64,000 bases of DNA from CBDIHH01 sp965279095 (GCA_965279095.1 CBDIHH010000007.1:124001-188000); one strand, 5' to 3'. Shown: positions 34,625 to 43,389, numbered from the stretch's first letter. Made by a program: numbers and translations. Notes: generated from the letters alone by a model not told the origin.

Positions 34625-35317
34625 TTATCGGGCGGCTTCGTGCGGCTTGACCCCCGCCCGCAGCCGCAGGTCCCACAGCAGGCCCACCACCAGACCGTCG
34701 AAGAAGCGGTGGGCGGGCACCCCGGCGGCGTTGAGCAGCTGCGACTGCCAGTGGACGCAGGAGCGGGCGATGCTGAAATGCTCGACGCTGGCGAAATAGA
34801 CCTCGCGGCGCCCGGTGTCGCGGACCTCGACCACCACCGGCTGGCCCGCTTCGGTGGTGAACGACCGGTCGAGCCTCTGGCCCAGGCGCTCGAACCCCTC
34901 GGCCGACAGGGTCACGGCCGTCACCGATCCGGCCTCGAAGGCGTCGGGGGGCGCCCGGTCCAAGGTCTCCAGGCGGATGACGGAGGGGTTGCCGGGGCGG
35001 AACAGGGCGCGGGCGCCGTCCAGCAGGCGCGACGAGGCGCCCACAGAGCCGCGATAGTAGCTGGCGTCGCCCCAGCCGATCAGCACCCAGGGACTGGCCG
35101 GCAGCTGGTCCATGGCGGCGGCGGAGATCGCCCCCGGCCGCATCAGCGCCGATCGCGGGGCGGCCAGGTCCACGTGGAAGCCGTTGTCGATGATGTAGAC
35201 GGGCACGACCGGCGCCCCGGCGGCGGCCGGATACAGGCGGCGGTCCCCCGGCAGCACGCAGGCCGCCAGGGCGATCGCGACGGCGCCCAGCACGATCCAG
35301 ATCATCATCCGCCGCAT
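34625..35317 (-). CDS. TIGR02117/DUF2459 family lipoprotein
   Basis: Protein of 230 residues. The signal peptide (MIWIVLGAVAIALAAC) ends in a lipobox, then PVVPVYIIDNGFHVDLAAPR and WVLIGWGDASYYRG identify the DUF2459 family. A conserved SCVHWQSQLLNAAGVP block with Cys and His lies near the end, suggesting a papain-like or permuted hydrolase active site. Function is not established. The start is the ATG just before the signal peptide. Confidence 0.87.
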   Translation of the reverse strand: MRRMMIWIVLGAVAIALAACVLPGDRRLYPAAAGAPVVPVYIIDNGFHVDLAAPRSALMRPGAISAAAMDQLPASPWVLIGWGDASYYRGSVGASSRLLDGARALFRPGNPSVIRLETLDRAPPDAFEAGSVTAVTLSAEGFERLGQRLDRSFTTEAGQPVVVEVRDTGRREVYFASVEHFSIARSCVHWQSQLLNAAGVPAHRFFDGLVVGLLWDLRLRAGVKPHEAAR

Positions 35318-35377
35318 CCGTCCTCCGCAACCGTTACGGACGAGCTCCCCTGCCAGACCTCCACCACCCAAAAATGG

Positions 35378-35506
35378 ATCGTCATTCCGGGGCGCGCTTT
35401 TGCGCGAACCCGGAAGCCAGCAGCGAAGACCTTACCGTGCGGCGCGTTTAGCGTGGAGCTGCTGGGTCCTGGATGAGTCCGCTTCGCGGCTCTCCAGGAT
35501 GACGGC
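35378..35506 (+). repeat. About 128-bp intergenic repeat, family R2 copy 1
   Basis: Begins GTCATTCCGGGGCGCGC and ends TCTCCAGGATGACGG. The two ends are imperfect inverses, and inner segments such as CAGCAGCGAAGACCTT are conserved across copies. Three further copies lie in tandem at 53847-54322. It separates the divergent-to-pgsA intergenic space and contains no gene. Confidence 0.85.
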
Positions 35507-35511
35507 TAACC

Positions 35512-36135
35512 CTACGCCTCCCGCAACTGCACGCGGGCGGCGTTCCAGTATTGGAAGCCGGTCACCACGGTGACGAAGGCCGCGATCCACAACAGGACGT
35601 GGGCGGTGGTGGAGGCGGCGCCGAAGATGGCCGGGTCGCTGGGCAGGTCCCAGGCGGGCCAGGAGGCCACCAGCAGCTCGGCCCCGAAGGCGATCAGCTG
35701 CAGGGTGGTCTTCCACTTGGCCAGGGTGGTCACCGGCAGGCGCAGGCCGCGCCCGGCCCCGCCCTCGCGCAGGGCGCTGACGGCGAATTCGCGAAACAGG
35801 ATCAGGGCCGAGGGCAGGGCCATGGCCGGGGACGGGCCCAGGGCCGCGATGCCGAGGATGGTGCCGCAGATGAGGATTTTGTCGCCGATGGGGTCGAGGA
35901 TGGCCCCCCAGACACTGACGGCGTTGAGCTTGCGCGCCAGCCAGCCGTCGAGGAAGTCGGTGGTCCCGGCCACCACGAAGGCGACGAAGGCGATCTTCTC
36001 CAGCTGGAACTGCTGCTCGCCGGTGAGCATGTCGCTGGCGTACGGGATGCCGCCCGCCGCCCCCGCCAAACACAGGAACATCACCAGCCCCAGGAGCAGG
36101 CGCAGGCTGGTGAGGATGTTGGGCAGGGCTTTCAT
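35512..36135 (-). CDS. pgsA: CDP-diacylglycerol-glycerol-3-phosphate 3-phosphatidyltransferase
   Basis: Inner-membrane enzyme of about 207 residues that commits CDP-diacylglycerol to phosphatidylglycerol synthesis. The CDP-alcohol phosphotransferase motif is complete: DFLDGWLARKLNAVSVWGAI followed by LDPIGDK, giving D-x2-DG-x2-AR-x8-G-x3-D-x3-D. Five to six hydrophobic helices surround it. A longer in-frame start at 36189 would add 18 charged residues; MKALPNILTSLR is the usual family N-terminus. Confidence 0.94.
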   Translation of the reverse strand: MKALPNILTSLRLLLGLVMFLCLAGAAGGIPYASDMLTGEQQFQLEKIAFVAFVVAGTTDFLDGWLARKLNAVSVWGAILDPIGDKILICGTILGIAALGPSPAMALPSALILFREFAVSALREGGAGRGLRLPVTTLAKWKTTLQLIAFGAELLVASWPAWDLPSDPAIFGAASTTAHVLLWIAAFVTVVTGFQYWNAARVQLREA

Positions 36136-36215
36136 CGGCGGTCTCCGGCGTTCCACGGCAACGCTAGGCGCGTTTGCCGGTTCCGTCACGCCGCGCGCCC
36201 TGGCAAGCTGGCCGG

Positions 36216-37379
36216 ATGAACCGCGACACCCATGTCCTGATCGCCGGCGCCGGCATCGGCGGCCTCTGCCTCGCCCTGGCCCTGCTGCGCCAGGGCTTCC
36301 GCGTCACCGTGATCGAGCAGGCGCGGGCCCTGGCCCCCGTGGGCGCCGGCCTGACCCTCAGCGAGGGGGCCGTGCGCTGCTTCGACCTTTGGGGCGTGGC
36401 GGACGCGATCGAGCCGCTGTTGGCCTCCAATATCGCCACCCCAACCCTGCACTACAGGACGGGCGAGCGCCTGGGCCCGGTGGTGACCGCCGCCGCTGTC
36501 GCCGCCCACCGGGGCGGATTCCTCCACCGGGCCGAGTTGCACGATGCGCTGGCCGCGGCGGTGCGCGCCCTGGACCCGCAGGCCATCCAGCTGGGCCGCG
36601 GGGTCGCCGCCTTCCACCAGGACGCGGCCGGCGTCACCGTGCGCCTGTCGGACGGCGCATCCGTGCGCGGCGACCTGCTGGTGGGCGCCGACGGGGTGCG
36701 CTCGGTCGTGCGCGCCGGCCTCTTCGGCGACGATGCGCCCCTGTTCACCGGCCGCGTCGCCTACCGCTTCCTGCTGCCCATCGAGGAGGCCCGGCCCTAT
36801 CTGGGCGGTCGACCCTCGGCGGTCTATGTGGGGCCGAGCCGGCTGATCAACCGCTACCTAGTGTGCGGCGGCCAGGTGCTGAACGTGGTCGGCCTGGCGC
36901 GCAGCGAGACCTGGCTGGCGGAGGGCTGGAGCAACCCGGCGACGCCGGACGAGATGCTGGCCGAGTTCGCCGGCTGGCATCCCGACATCGAGGGCCTGAT
37001 CGCCCGGGCGCCGCCCGATAAGCTGATCCGCTGGGGCATTTTCGAGCGGCCCCCGCGCGCGGTGTGGAGCCGCGGGCGGGTGACCCTTCTGGGCGACGCC
37101 GCCCACCCGATGCAACCCTTCCTGGGCCTCGGCGCCGGCATGGCCATCGAGGACGCCGCCATCCTGGGCCGCGCCCTGGGCGAGCTGGACGATGTGGACA
37201 GCGCCTTCGCCGCCTACCAGCGGGTGCGCGCCCCCCGCGCCGCCGCCGTGGCCGAGGCATCCCGCCGCCAGGGCGAGGTGTTCGACGCCTTCGACCCCGA
37301 GGATTACCCGCCCCGGGGCGCCCCGGAGGGGTTCGTGCTGGGGCGGTTTGATCCGGCGGAGGTGGGTTTGCGGGAGTGA
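36216..37379 (+). CDS. FAD-dependent monooxygenase (salicylate hydroxylase-like)
   Basis: Group A flavoprotein monooxygenase of 387 residues. The GxGxxG fold is VLIAGAGIGGLCLALALLRQG, the DG motif LLVGADGVRSVVRAGLFG, and the GD motif RVTLLGDAAHPMQPFLGLGAG. It uses NAD(P)H and O2 to hydroxylate an aromatic or related compound, in the manner of UbiH, NahG and 3-hydroxybenzoate enzymes. The substrate is unknown. The start follows the family N-terminus. Confidence 0.92.
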   Translation: MNRDTHVLIAGAGIGGLCLALALLRQGFRVTVIEQARALAPVGAGLTLSEGAVRCFDLWGVADAIEPLLASNIATPTLHYRTGERLGPVVTAAAVAAHRGGFLHRAELHDALAAAVRALDPQAIQLGRGVAAFHQDAAGVTVRLSDGASVRGDLLVGADGVRSVVRAGLFGDDAPLFTGRVAYRFLLPIEEARPYLGGRPSAVYVGPSRLINRYLVCGGQVLNVVGLARSETWLAEGWSNPATPDEMLAEFAGWHPDIEGLIARAPPDKLIRWGIFERPPRAVWSRGRVTLLGDAAHPMQPFLGLGAGMAIEDAAILGRALGELDDVDSAFAAYQRVRAPRAAAVAEASRRQGEVFDAFDPEDYPPRGAPEGFVLGRFDPAEVGLRE

Positions 37380-37397
37380 GACGGCCGGCGTCGCGAC

Positions 37398-37529
37398 GCC
37401 CCCTCCACCAGGCTGCGCCTGGTCCCCCTCCCCCGCGGCGCTTCGCTTGCAGGGGAGGAGAAGACGCCGCTCTCCTCCCCTGCGCCGAAGGCGCGGGGGA
37501 GGGGGACCACGAAGTGGTGGAGGGGGCGG
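37398..37529. repeat. Two R3 palindromic elements in inverted orientation
   Basis: The plus-oriented element at about 37398-37460 reads GCCCCCTCCACC, hairpin CCAGGCTGCGCCTGG, then CCCCCTCCCCC and GGGGAGGAG. A second element, on the opposite strand, occupies about 37471-37529 and contains GAGGGGGACCACGAAGTGGT. Same family as 43579, 45599, 60871, 62896 and 62983. The rest of the interval to 37720 holds only the R4 repeat and no gene. Confidence 0.85.
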
Positions 37530-37570
37530 CGCCGCCGCGTTCGGCCCGGATCTCTGGATCCCCTTAGACC

Positions 37571-37655
37571 CGCATCCCCGGCGTACGCAGGGGCCCAGAT
37601 CATAGGGCCCGAGGTTTGCGCTCTAGGATCTGGCTCCCGGCGTACGCCGGGAGTA
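37571..37655. repeat. GGCGTACGCC-type palindromic repeat, family R4 copy 1
   Basis: Contains CCCCGGCGTACGCAGGGGCC and, inverted, CTCCCGGCGTACGCCGGGAG, with CCAGATCAT and AGGATCTGG as inner inverse segments. A closely related copy lies at 50727-50808. Confidence 0.8.
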
Positions 37656-37703
37656 CGAGACAGAGCGGGAGCGGCGGCCCTCCCTTGCCAAAACCCCCAT
37701 GAT

Positions 37704-37718
37704 CGTGCATATTGCACG
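37704..37718. promoter_or_regulatory. Perfect inverted repeat at the start of the terminase-like gene
   Basis: CGTGCA-TAT-TGCACG ends 2 nt before the ATG at 37721. A DNA-binding protein gene with such a site over its translation start suggests autoregulation; this is inference. Confidence 0.4.
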
Positions 37719-37720
37719 CC

Positions 37721-38575
37721 ATGGCCGCCACCACCTTCACGCCCGACCTCGCCGTGGAGGTGCTGGTCCGCCTGGCTCGGGGCCGCACCCTGCACAGCGT
37801 CTGCCGCGACCCGGACATGCCCCTGGTCAAGACGGTCCACGCCTGGGCCCGCAAGGACGCGGTGTTCGCCGACCAGCTGGAGGCGGCCCGCGCCCTCGGC
37901 CCCCGGGGCCGCTCCGCCGGCGGATGGCGGCCCGGCCAATACACCGACGCCCTGGCGCGGGGCATCTGCGCGGCCCTGGAGGACGGCTTCACCCTGACGG
38001 AGATCTGCGCCTCGGACGCCGTGCCGGTGACCCTGTTCGCGGTGCTGGGCTGGACGCGCAGGCGGCCCGATTTTCGCGCCGCCTACGCCCACGCCACCCG
38101 CCCGCGACCCAGCCCCCGGGGCCTGGTCATCGGCGGGGGCCGCAGGGGCGGCTACACCCCCGAGCGCGCCCAGGCGGTGCTCGACCGCCTCCTGGAGGGC
38201 CGCGCCCTGGCCGACGTCTGCCGCGACCCCGACATGCCGTCGATCGCCACCCTGCGCCAGTGGCGCCGCCGGCATATCGACTTCCACCTCGCCTGGCAGA
38301 GGACCCGCCGCCTGCAGATGGACCTGATGATGGACACGGTGCTCGAGGCCGCCGAGCATGGCCGCGGGGCGCCCAAGGCCCACGCGGTGCTCCGGGGGCT
38401 GTCCGGCCAGGGAGTGGAGCCGTCCTGGGTGGGACTGGCGGGGGCGCAGGGGCTGGCGGCCGGGCGGCGGGCAGGGTGGGCGGGGGGCTGGGAGGGGGCG
38501 TCGGGCTGGGCGGGGCCGGACGAGGGCGAGGCGGCGGCGGGGATGGGGCACAACTCGCGCGGACGCACGCTTTAG
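37721..38575 (+). CDS. Protein with three terminase-small-subunit-like DNA-binding modules
   Basis: Protein of 284 residues made of three tandem modules of about 50 residues. Two contain the motif VCRDPDMP followed by a TLRQWRR/TVHAWAR helix. The middle one reads TLTEICASDAVPVTLFAVLGW. This pattern (cognate of E/S-x-C-R-D-P-x-M-P...W) is that of small terminase subunits, which bind phage DNA ends. A Gly/Trp-rich linker and GMGHNSRGRTL end the protein. No other phage gene is nearby. A TTG at 37712 is an alternative start. A host regulator derived from phage is the working idea. Confidence 0.75.
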   Translation: MAATTFTPDLAVEVLVRLARGRTLHSVCRDPDMPLVKTVHAWARKDAVFADQLEAARALGPRGRSAGGWRPGQYTDALARGICAALEDGFTLTEICASDAVPVTLFAVLGWTRRRPDFRAAYAHATRPRPSPRGLVIGGGRRGGYTPERAQAVLDRLLEGRALADVCRDPDMPSIATLRQWRRRHIDFHLAWQRTRRLQMDLMMDTVLEAAEHGRGAPKAHAVLRGLSGQGVEPSWVGLAGAQGLAAGRRAGWAGGWEGASGWAGPDEGEAAAGMGHNSRGRTL

Positions 38576-38612
38576 CCTTGACGCCCCTGCCGCCCGGCGC
38601 GCTGCCTAAGGT

Positions 38613-39152
38613 TCAGCCGAGATCCTGTGGAAGCCGCCCTTCGACTATGGCGTCAACCGGGCCGGCTTCGTCATCCACGCCGCCCTGCACCGCGCCCGCC
38701 ACGACGCCGCCTGCGTGATCCACACCCACACCGCCGACGGCATGGCGGTATCGGCGATGGAGTGCGGCCTGCTGCCCCTGACCCAGATGGCCATGCGCTT
38801 CGGCTCGGTCGCCTATCACGACTTCGAGGGGGTGGTGCTGAGGCTGGACGAGCAGGCGCGGCTGGTGGCCAACATGGGCGACAACGACCTGATGATCCTG
38901 CGCAACCACGGCCTGCTGGCCGTGGGCGCCAGCATCCCCCAGGCCTTCGACACCATCCGCCGCGCCGAATTCGCCTGCCAGGCCCAGGTGAAGGCCATGT
39001 CCGCGGGGACCCCGCTGGTCATTCCCGAGCCGGAGACGGTGCAGGCCACGGCGGAGCAGTACAAGCCGGGGGTGCGGCGGCCGTTCGGGGTGATGGAGTG
39101 GCCGGCGCTGTTGCGGAAGCTGGACCGGGAGGATGCGGGGTATAGGAGTTGA
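38613..39152 (+). pseudogene. Class II aldolase/adducin-like gene, 5'-truncated
   Basis: In-frame homology begins right after a stop at 38607 with EILWKPPFDYGVNRAGFVIH and runs to the normal family C-terminus (FGVMEWPALLRKLDRE). The zinc histidines of ACVIHTHTADG and ILRNHGLLAVG are present. About 75 N-terminal residues expected in the family, including the first active-site loop, are missing, and there is no good start codon before GTG 38715. The remnant adjoins the accessory region, so truncation by insertion or deletion is likely. Confidence 0.75.
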
Positions 39153-39262
39153 GGCGGGGGCGCCGGACCGTCTGCGGTCAAGCCGCGCGGGGGCGGTAAG
39201 GGGTAACGGTGCAGCTCGCTGGATCCTCGCGACGTGCTAAATGGATCGAGCGCCGGAGGGTA

Positions 39263-41056
39263 ATGTTGAAGATCACAGAGCTTCGCATCATAAACTACAA
39301 GGGCTTCCGGGACTCTGGGTTCATCGCCCTCAGCTCTGCCTGGAATGTCATCGTGGGGCAAAACAACGCTGGAAAGACCGCCTTCATCGAAGGGTTCCGC
39401 CTCGCGCGAAACGAGCACCGGCTCCATAGGAACATCTCGTTCCCCCGCGATCACCCGTTTCCTACGGAGTCTCGCTTCGTCGCCCGAATGTCCATCGGTC
39501 GCAACTGGCTGAAAAATGCGTGGCTGCGGCGGGGAGGCCACTTTGATCTGCCGCTGGCCGCAAGCGACCAACATGGCAATAGGGTTGACATCGACCCTAC
39601 TGGCTTTTGGGAGGGCGACGACCTCGCGCCCGAAATTGAATTCAGCGCTAACCAAACAGCCAAGTCGGCATGGCCATCACACCGCCTTTTCGAGGCTCAC
39701 GGCGGGCATCAGTTTGCCCAGATCATGCCAACAGCAGATCGGAAAGTTGGGGGAATCGGATCCACACCCAATGGAAATTCAGATACACTGCCACTATTAA
39801 TTGAAGGTAACTATCACTCATATATCTACGTGTTTGAGGCTAAAAGATTCGCAGTTGGCGAATGTGGCCATGAGGACACGAGTATACTTAGACCCGACGC
39901 CACAAATCTTCCCGCAGTTCTTCTCAAATTGGCGGCAAATCCCGACTTATTTAAGGAATTTCAGCAGAATGTCGCCACCATATTTCCGAGCATTAAGGGC
40001 GTAACCGTTACAACGAAGAGCAGCAATTTTGAGGTTCGTTTGTGGCCGGTCGACCCAGAAACGCGCCGTGACGACATTACGGTGCCCTTGAACGAGAGCG
40101 GCACCGGGGTTGGCCAAGCCCTTTCGATCCTCTATGTGGCCATGACGAACGAACCCGGCGTCATAGTGATCGACGAGCCCAACAGCTTCCTCCACCCTGG
40201 TGCGGCCAAGAAGTTGATCCAAATACTCAAGCGATATCCGCAGCATCAATACATCATATCCACACACTCGCCTGAGGTAATCGGCGCCGCCCAGCCCGCT
40301 TCTTTGCATCTAATTCGTTTCAATGGCAAAGAAAGCGAAGTGGAAACACTTGGAGAGGCCGAGATCGAGACCAAGCGCATGATGTTGGAGGAGGTTGGCG
40401 CGTCGCTCGCTGACATCTTCAGCGCAGAACGTGTGATTTGGGTGGAGGGGCCTACGGAGCGGGAATGCTTCGATTTGATCGTAGACCAAGAGTTGGGCGG
40501 CCCCGTTGCCGGCCTGTCATTCGTATCTCTTCGCAATACTGGCGACTTAGATGGCAAACAAGCAGACGCTGCGCTGGACATCTACGATGCACTTACGAGA
40601 GGCGGATCGATCCTACCCGTGTCTTTGTGGTTCTCGTTTGACAACGAAGGAAAGTCGGAAAGACAAATCGAAGATCTCAAGCGGCGCTGCGGAGGGCGGG
40701 CCAAAATTTTGCCTCGCCGAATGACCGAGAACTACCTATTGCACCCTGCGGCCATAGCAAGTGTGCTTAATGCCATGGGGGAAGACGGGGTCTCCGCCGA
40801 AATTGTGGCGCAGTCGTTAGACAAGCACACACCTAACCATATGCCCAAGGGTCGCGCGGCACCTTACGCCAGCGCAGATTATCTAAAAGAGGTTGACGGC
40901 GCGAACCTTCTCAAAGAGGTATTTCATGAGGTCACCGAAGCGCAACAGGAATACCGGAAGGTTCGAGACGGATTTGAATTGCTGAGATATATCCTGACTG
41001 AAGATCGATCGTCGGTTGAAGAGCTAGTAAACTACGTCTTAAGCCTCGTTCAATAA
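39263..41056 (+). CDS. OLD-family ATPase with C-terminal TOPRIM nuclease-like domain
   Basis: Protein of 597 residues. The N-terminal ABC/SMC-like ATPase has Walker A GQNNAGKT (32-39), signature NESGTGVGQ (277-285), Walker B IVIDEP (301-306) and H-loop ISTHS (332-336). A TOPRIM-like domain follows, with VEGPTE (394-399) and an acidic FDNEGKSE at about 459-466. This is the architecture of OLD nucleases, including GajA of Gabija. No UvrD-like GajB follows. A GGAGGG site precedes the ATG. Base composition is clearly lower in GC than its neighbours, suggesting transfer. The partner may be the convergent gene at 41477-42904. Confidence 0.88.
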   Translation: MLKITELRIINYKGFRDSGFIALSSAWNVIVGQNNAGKTAFIEGFRLARNEHRLHRNISFPRDHPFPTESRFVARMSIGRNWLKNAWLRRGGHFDLPLAASDQHGNRVDIDPTGFWEGDDLAPEIEFSANQTAKSAWPSHRLFEAHGGHQFAQIMPTADRKVGGIGSTPNGNSDTLPLLIEGNYHSYIYVFEAKRFAVGECGHEDTSILRPDATNLPAVLLKLAANPDLFKEFQQNVATIFPSIKGVTVTTKSSNFEVRLWPVDPETRRDDITVPLNESGTGVGQALSILYVAMTNEPGVIVIDEPNSFLHPGAAKKLIQILKRYPQHQYIISTHSPEVIGAAQPASLHLIRFNGKESEVETLGEAEIETKRMMLEEVGASLADIFSAERVIWVEGPTERECFDLIVDQELGGPVAGLSFVSLRNTGDLDGKQADAALDIYDALTRGGSILPVSLWFSFDNEGKSERQIEDLKRRCGGRAKILPRRMTENYLLHPAAIASVLNAMGEDGVSAEIVAQSLDKHTPNHMPKGRAAPYASADYLKEVDGANLLKEVFHEVTEAQQEYRKVRDGFELLRYILTEDRSSVEELVNYVLSLVQ

Positions 41057-41125
41057 CCTTTTAGTATACGGCAATATTCATTGCGAGCGAATTATGGCGA
41101 AACCTCACCCATTCACCTGTCGTGG

Positions 41126-41275
41126 AACACGGCAACAGTGCACTTGACTGCCGCCTCGCGCCTCAGCCGCTCGACGAAGGCGTCCCCGCGATTGGATTCC
41201 ATTCAGTGCGCTGTAACGCAATCCCCGCTGTGGGCGGATCCCTCCGTGGTTCGCTTGGCGGAGCATGATTTCGGA
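41126..41275 (+). repeat. About 150-bp direct repeat, left copy (includes partial R1 element)
   Basis: Matches 43239-43389 over its whole length: CGCGCCTCAGCCGCTCGACG and CGTCCCCGCGATTGGATTCC are identical in both. It ends with the left end of R1 (CGCTTGGCGGAGCATGATTT) and then stops matching. Together the two copies bracket the gene at 41477-42904. The remainder of 41057-41476 shows no gene. Confidence 0.85.
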
Positions 41276-41476
41276 ATATGCGGGACAAGATACCTAGTTC
41301 CCCTCTTTGGCTGGACCAGGTCTTCGCGCGGCGAGCACTATCGCCGTTGGTGCTCCACGCCATGGATCGCCACCTCCAAATAGAAGCGGGGGCAATTATG
41401 TATTGTATCCCTTATTGCAATCTGACGGAGTCGCTCCGGTGCGCGGGGCTTTCCCAGCGTGCGAGCCCCGTCAGTT

Positions 41477-42904
41477 TCAGAGGAGGTAGTCGGCTGATAG
41501 CCGCTTGAAGTCAGCGCTGGTTGCACAACCAGGGTTAGCCTCGATGTTGTCGATGAGGTAGGTCATGCATTCGATAAGCCGTTGATTGATGACGTTCGTT
41601 CGAGCGGCTTCAAGGGCATACTTGGCCTGAGTTCGGCAGGTCGTGCGCCCTAACTGGCCCGCGACCTCGTAGTGGGTAAACGCAGCCATGATGTGCGGCG
41701 CAAACTTGTCACCACCGAGCTTTAGAATTGAATCGTAGTAGCCCTTGCCGCCCGGTGACACGCCGTCGTTGTAAGATACGCCTCTACCGATCCGACATAG
41801 AAGGACTATCTTGAAGAGCCGCGCAGCAAGATTGTCGAATATTGAGGCTTGGTCCGGAACATAGGACCACAAGCTCGCAGCAACCGGGGCCTCATGGTGG
41901 AAATTGTCCCAGCCGTTATGCTTATCCAGCAACTCAGTAATCAAATTGTCTACGATAACGAGGCGTTCGGAAGCAGAACGATACGCGTTTCCGCCCACGA
42001 GGCCGAAGAACTGCTCCCCTAATGCATATTTTTCTTTGTATAGATTGGTGTTGTAGCCCTCCAACACAATGCCGAGGCGGTAACGCGGCTCATCGGCGCA
42101 TGTCTTCCAGAGGGCAGGCGCCAAGGTTGCAATGTTCTTACGCACGCCCGGATCGGTATCTGACGCAACGTAGATGCCGAATACGGTGCGGAGCAGGCTC
42201 CCGCAAAGACGGCTCGGAAGCTCCTTGAAGCGGCGCTCGATGGTCTGCCTAGTGGTCTGGTCGAGCGGCTCGGTGTGCCCTTTTAAGTTCGATATGAACG
42301 CCTGAATTTGAAGCGCCGCCTCGGTGGGTCGGTCGTTCAACACGTCCTGCACGCAGGTTTGCAACCACCCCAGCAGCTCGAAGGCGTTTATAGTGTAGTT
42401 CGTCGGGTGCGAAATGCCAATATCATTCCGCATATCTAGAATGTGCTTGAGTTTCTTATATGTAGCATCGGAAATAAGCTCAAGTTTTCGACATGTATCC
42501 AATAAGACCGCATCTTTAATTGCGGCCAAATCTTCTTGCGTCTTGTAGAATTCGCGCGTCTTGCTCCCGCCCACAGCGGCGTCAAAAAATATATCAAGGC
42601 CGTAGAGGGCCGCTTTTTTGCGAAGGTCGACAACGACCTCGTTCCAGATCGCGTTCAGCGCGTAGTCGAATAAGCCGGAGCCGGCGCCGATCACGAACTT
42701 GGAAAGGTACCGCGCGTCGCGCTTCACCTCGGGAGGCAGGGATTGCAGATAACCAGGAAGGTTGCTGGCGATGATCGATCGCTCCGAGGGCTCGGCCATG
42801 ATGTTGTCGTGGGGAAGGCCCATATCACGCAGGAATTCGATGAGGCGCTGAGCTTGGGGATCAACGAGGCTATGCCCCCCTGTGTTCGTGACATTGTTGC
42901 TCAT
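41477..42904 (-). CDS. Putative HEPN-like domain protein, unknown function
   Basis: Mainly helical soluble protein of 475 residues. Residues 159-166 read RNDIGISH, followed by P, an R-x6-H motif in a helical context (KLKHILDMRN) like HEPN ribonuclease domains. Upstream are YLSKFVIGAGSGLFDYAL and VVVDLRKKAALYG. The C-terminal half (GYNTNLYKEKYALGEQFFG, LFKIVLLCRIGRGVSYNDG) is not recognised. It is convergent with the OLD-type gene, lower in GC, and lies between direct repeats. Abortive-infection RNase activity is plausible but inferred. An ATG at 42961 would add 19 residues. Confidence 0.72.
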   Translation of the reverse strand: MSNNVTNTGGHSLVDPQAQRLIEFLRDMGLPHDNIMAEPSERSIIASNLPGYLQSLPPEVKRDARYLSKFVIGAGSGLFDYALNAIWNEVVVDLRKKAALYGLDIFFDAAVGGSKTREFYKTQEDLAAIKDAVLLDTCRKLELISDATYKKLKHILDMRNDIGISHPTNYTINAFELLGWLQTCVQDVLNDRPTEAALQIQAFISNLKGHTEPLDQTTRQTIERRFKELPSRLCGSLLRTVFGIYVASDTDPGVRKNIATLAPALWKTCADEPRYRLGIVLEGYNTNLYKEKYALGEQFFGLVGGNAYRSASERLVIVDNLITELLDKHNGWDNFHHEAPVAASLWSYVPDQASIFDNLAARLFKIVLLCRIGRGVSYNDGVSPGGKGYYDSILKLGGDKFAPHIMAAFTHYEVAGQLGRTTCRTQAKYALEAARTNVINQRLIECMTYLIDNIEANPGCATSADFKRLSADYLL

Positions 42905-43090
42905 CGGCTCGTCAAGTCCTCTCTCGCCCAAGATGCAGCTTGGCTCGCCGCTGGCGCACAAAGCTGAACCTAGGTTAAGTGTCTATCTCTGGGCAAGTTG
43001 AGAGTGCATCAGAGGTCCGCTCTCCGACCTCACCTTGATGTCCGCTCATGGCGCGGACTCGCCCTCATGAAGTCGCGGTTACCGGCGCCC

Positions 43091-43123
43091 CCTCACCCCC
43101 GGTCGAAGTAGTCGTAGATGCGC
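43091..43123 (-). repeat. Displaced copy of the uvrC 3' end (possible att remnant)
   Basis: 33 bp identical with one mismatch to 43657-43689, which is the last coding segment and stop of uvrC. Shared core: GAAGTAGTCGTAGATGCGC. Integration into gene 3' ends with such duplication is typical of site-specific mobile elements. Confidence 0.75.
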
Positions 43124-43238
43124 GAGTTACAGCGACGCCTTACCTAATCCCCACGTCAGCGTCAGCCCGCCCTCGCCTCCTGCGAAGGCGGCCCCGGATC
43201 ATGGCGCCCCACAGCGGCGATTCAGGATCTGGATCCCG

Positions 43239-43389
43239 AAATACGGCGACAGCGCACCTTACCGCCGCCTCGCGCCTCAGCCGCTCGACGAAGGCGTCCC
43301 CGCGATTGGATTCCATTCAGGGCACCGACACGCAATCCTGGCGCTGTGGGCGGATCCCTCCGTCGGTCGCTTGGCGGAGCGTGATTTCG
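43239..43389 (+). repeat. About 150-bp direct repeat, right copy
   Basis: Right partner of 41126-41275. Here the match runs into the complete R1 copy B, whereas the left copy keeps only the first about 36 bp of R1. Confidence 0.85.

Noticed and set aside
38715..39152. Intact 145-residue class II aldolase starting at GTG 38715
   Set aside because: The GTG lies inside the zinc-binding segment, and clear family homology continues upstream of it without a start, so a truncated gene is the better reading.
39263..41056. Full Gabija system
   Set aside because: The ATPase/TOPRIM protein resembles GajA, but no UvrD/PcrA-like GajB helicase is adjacent.
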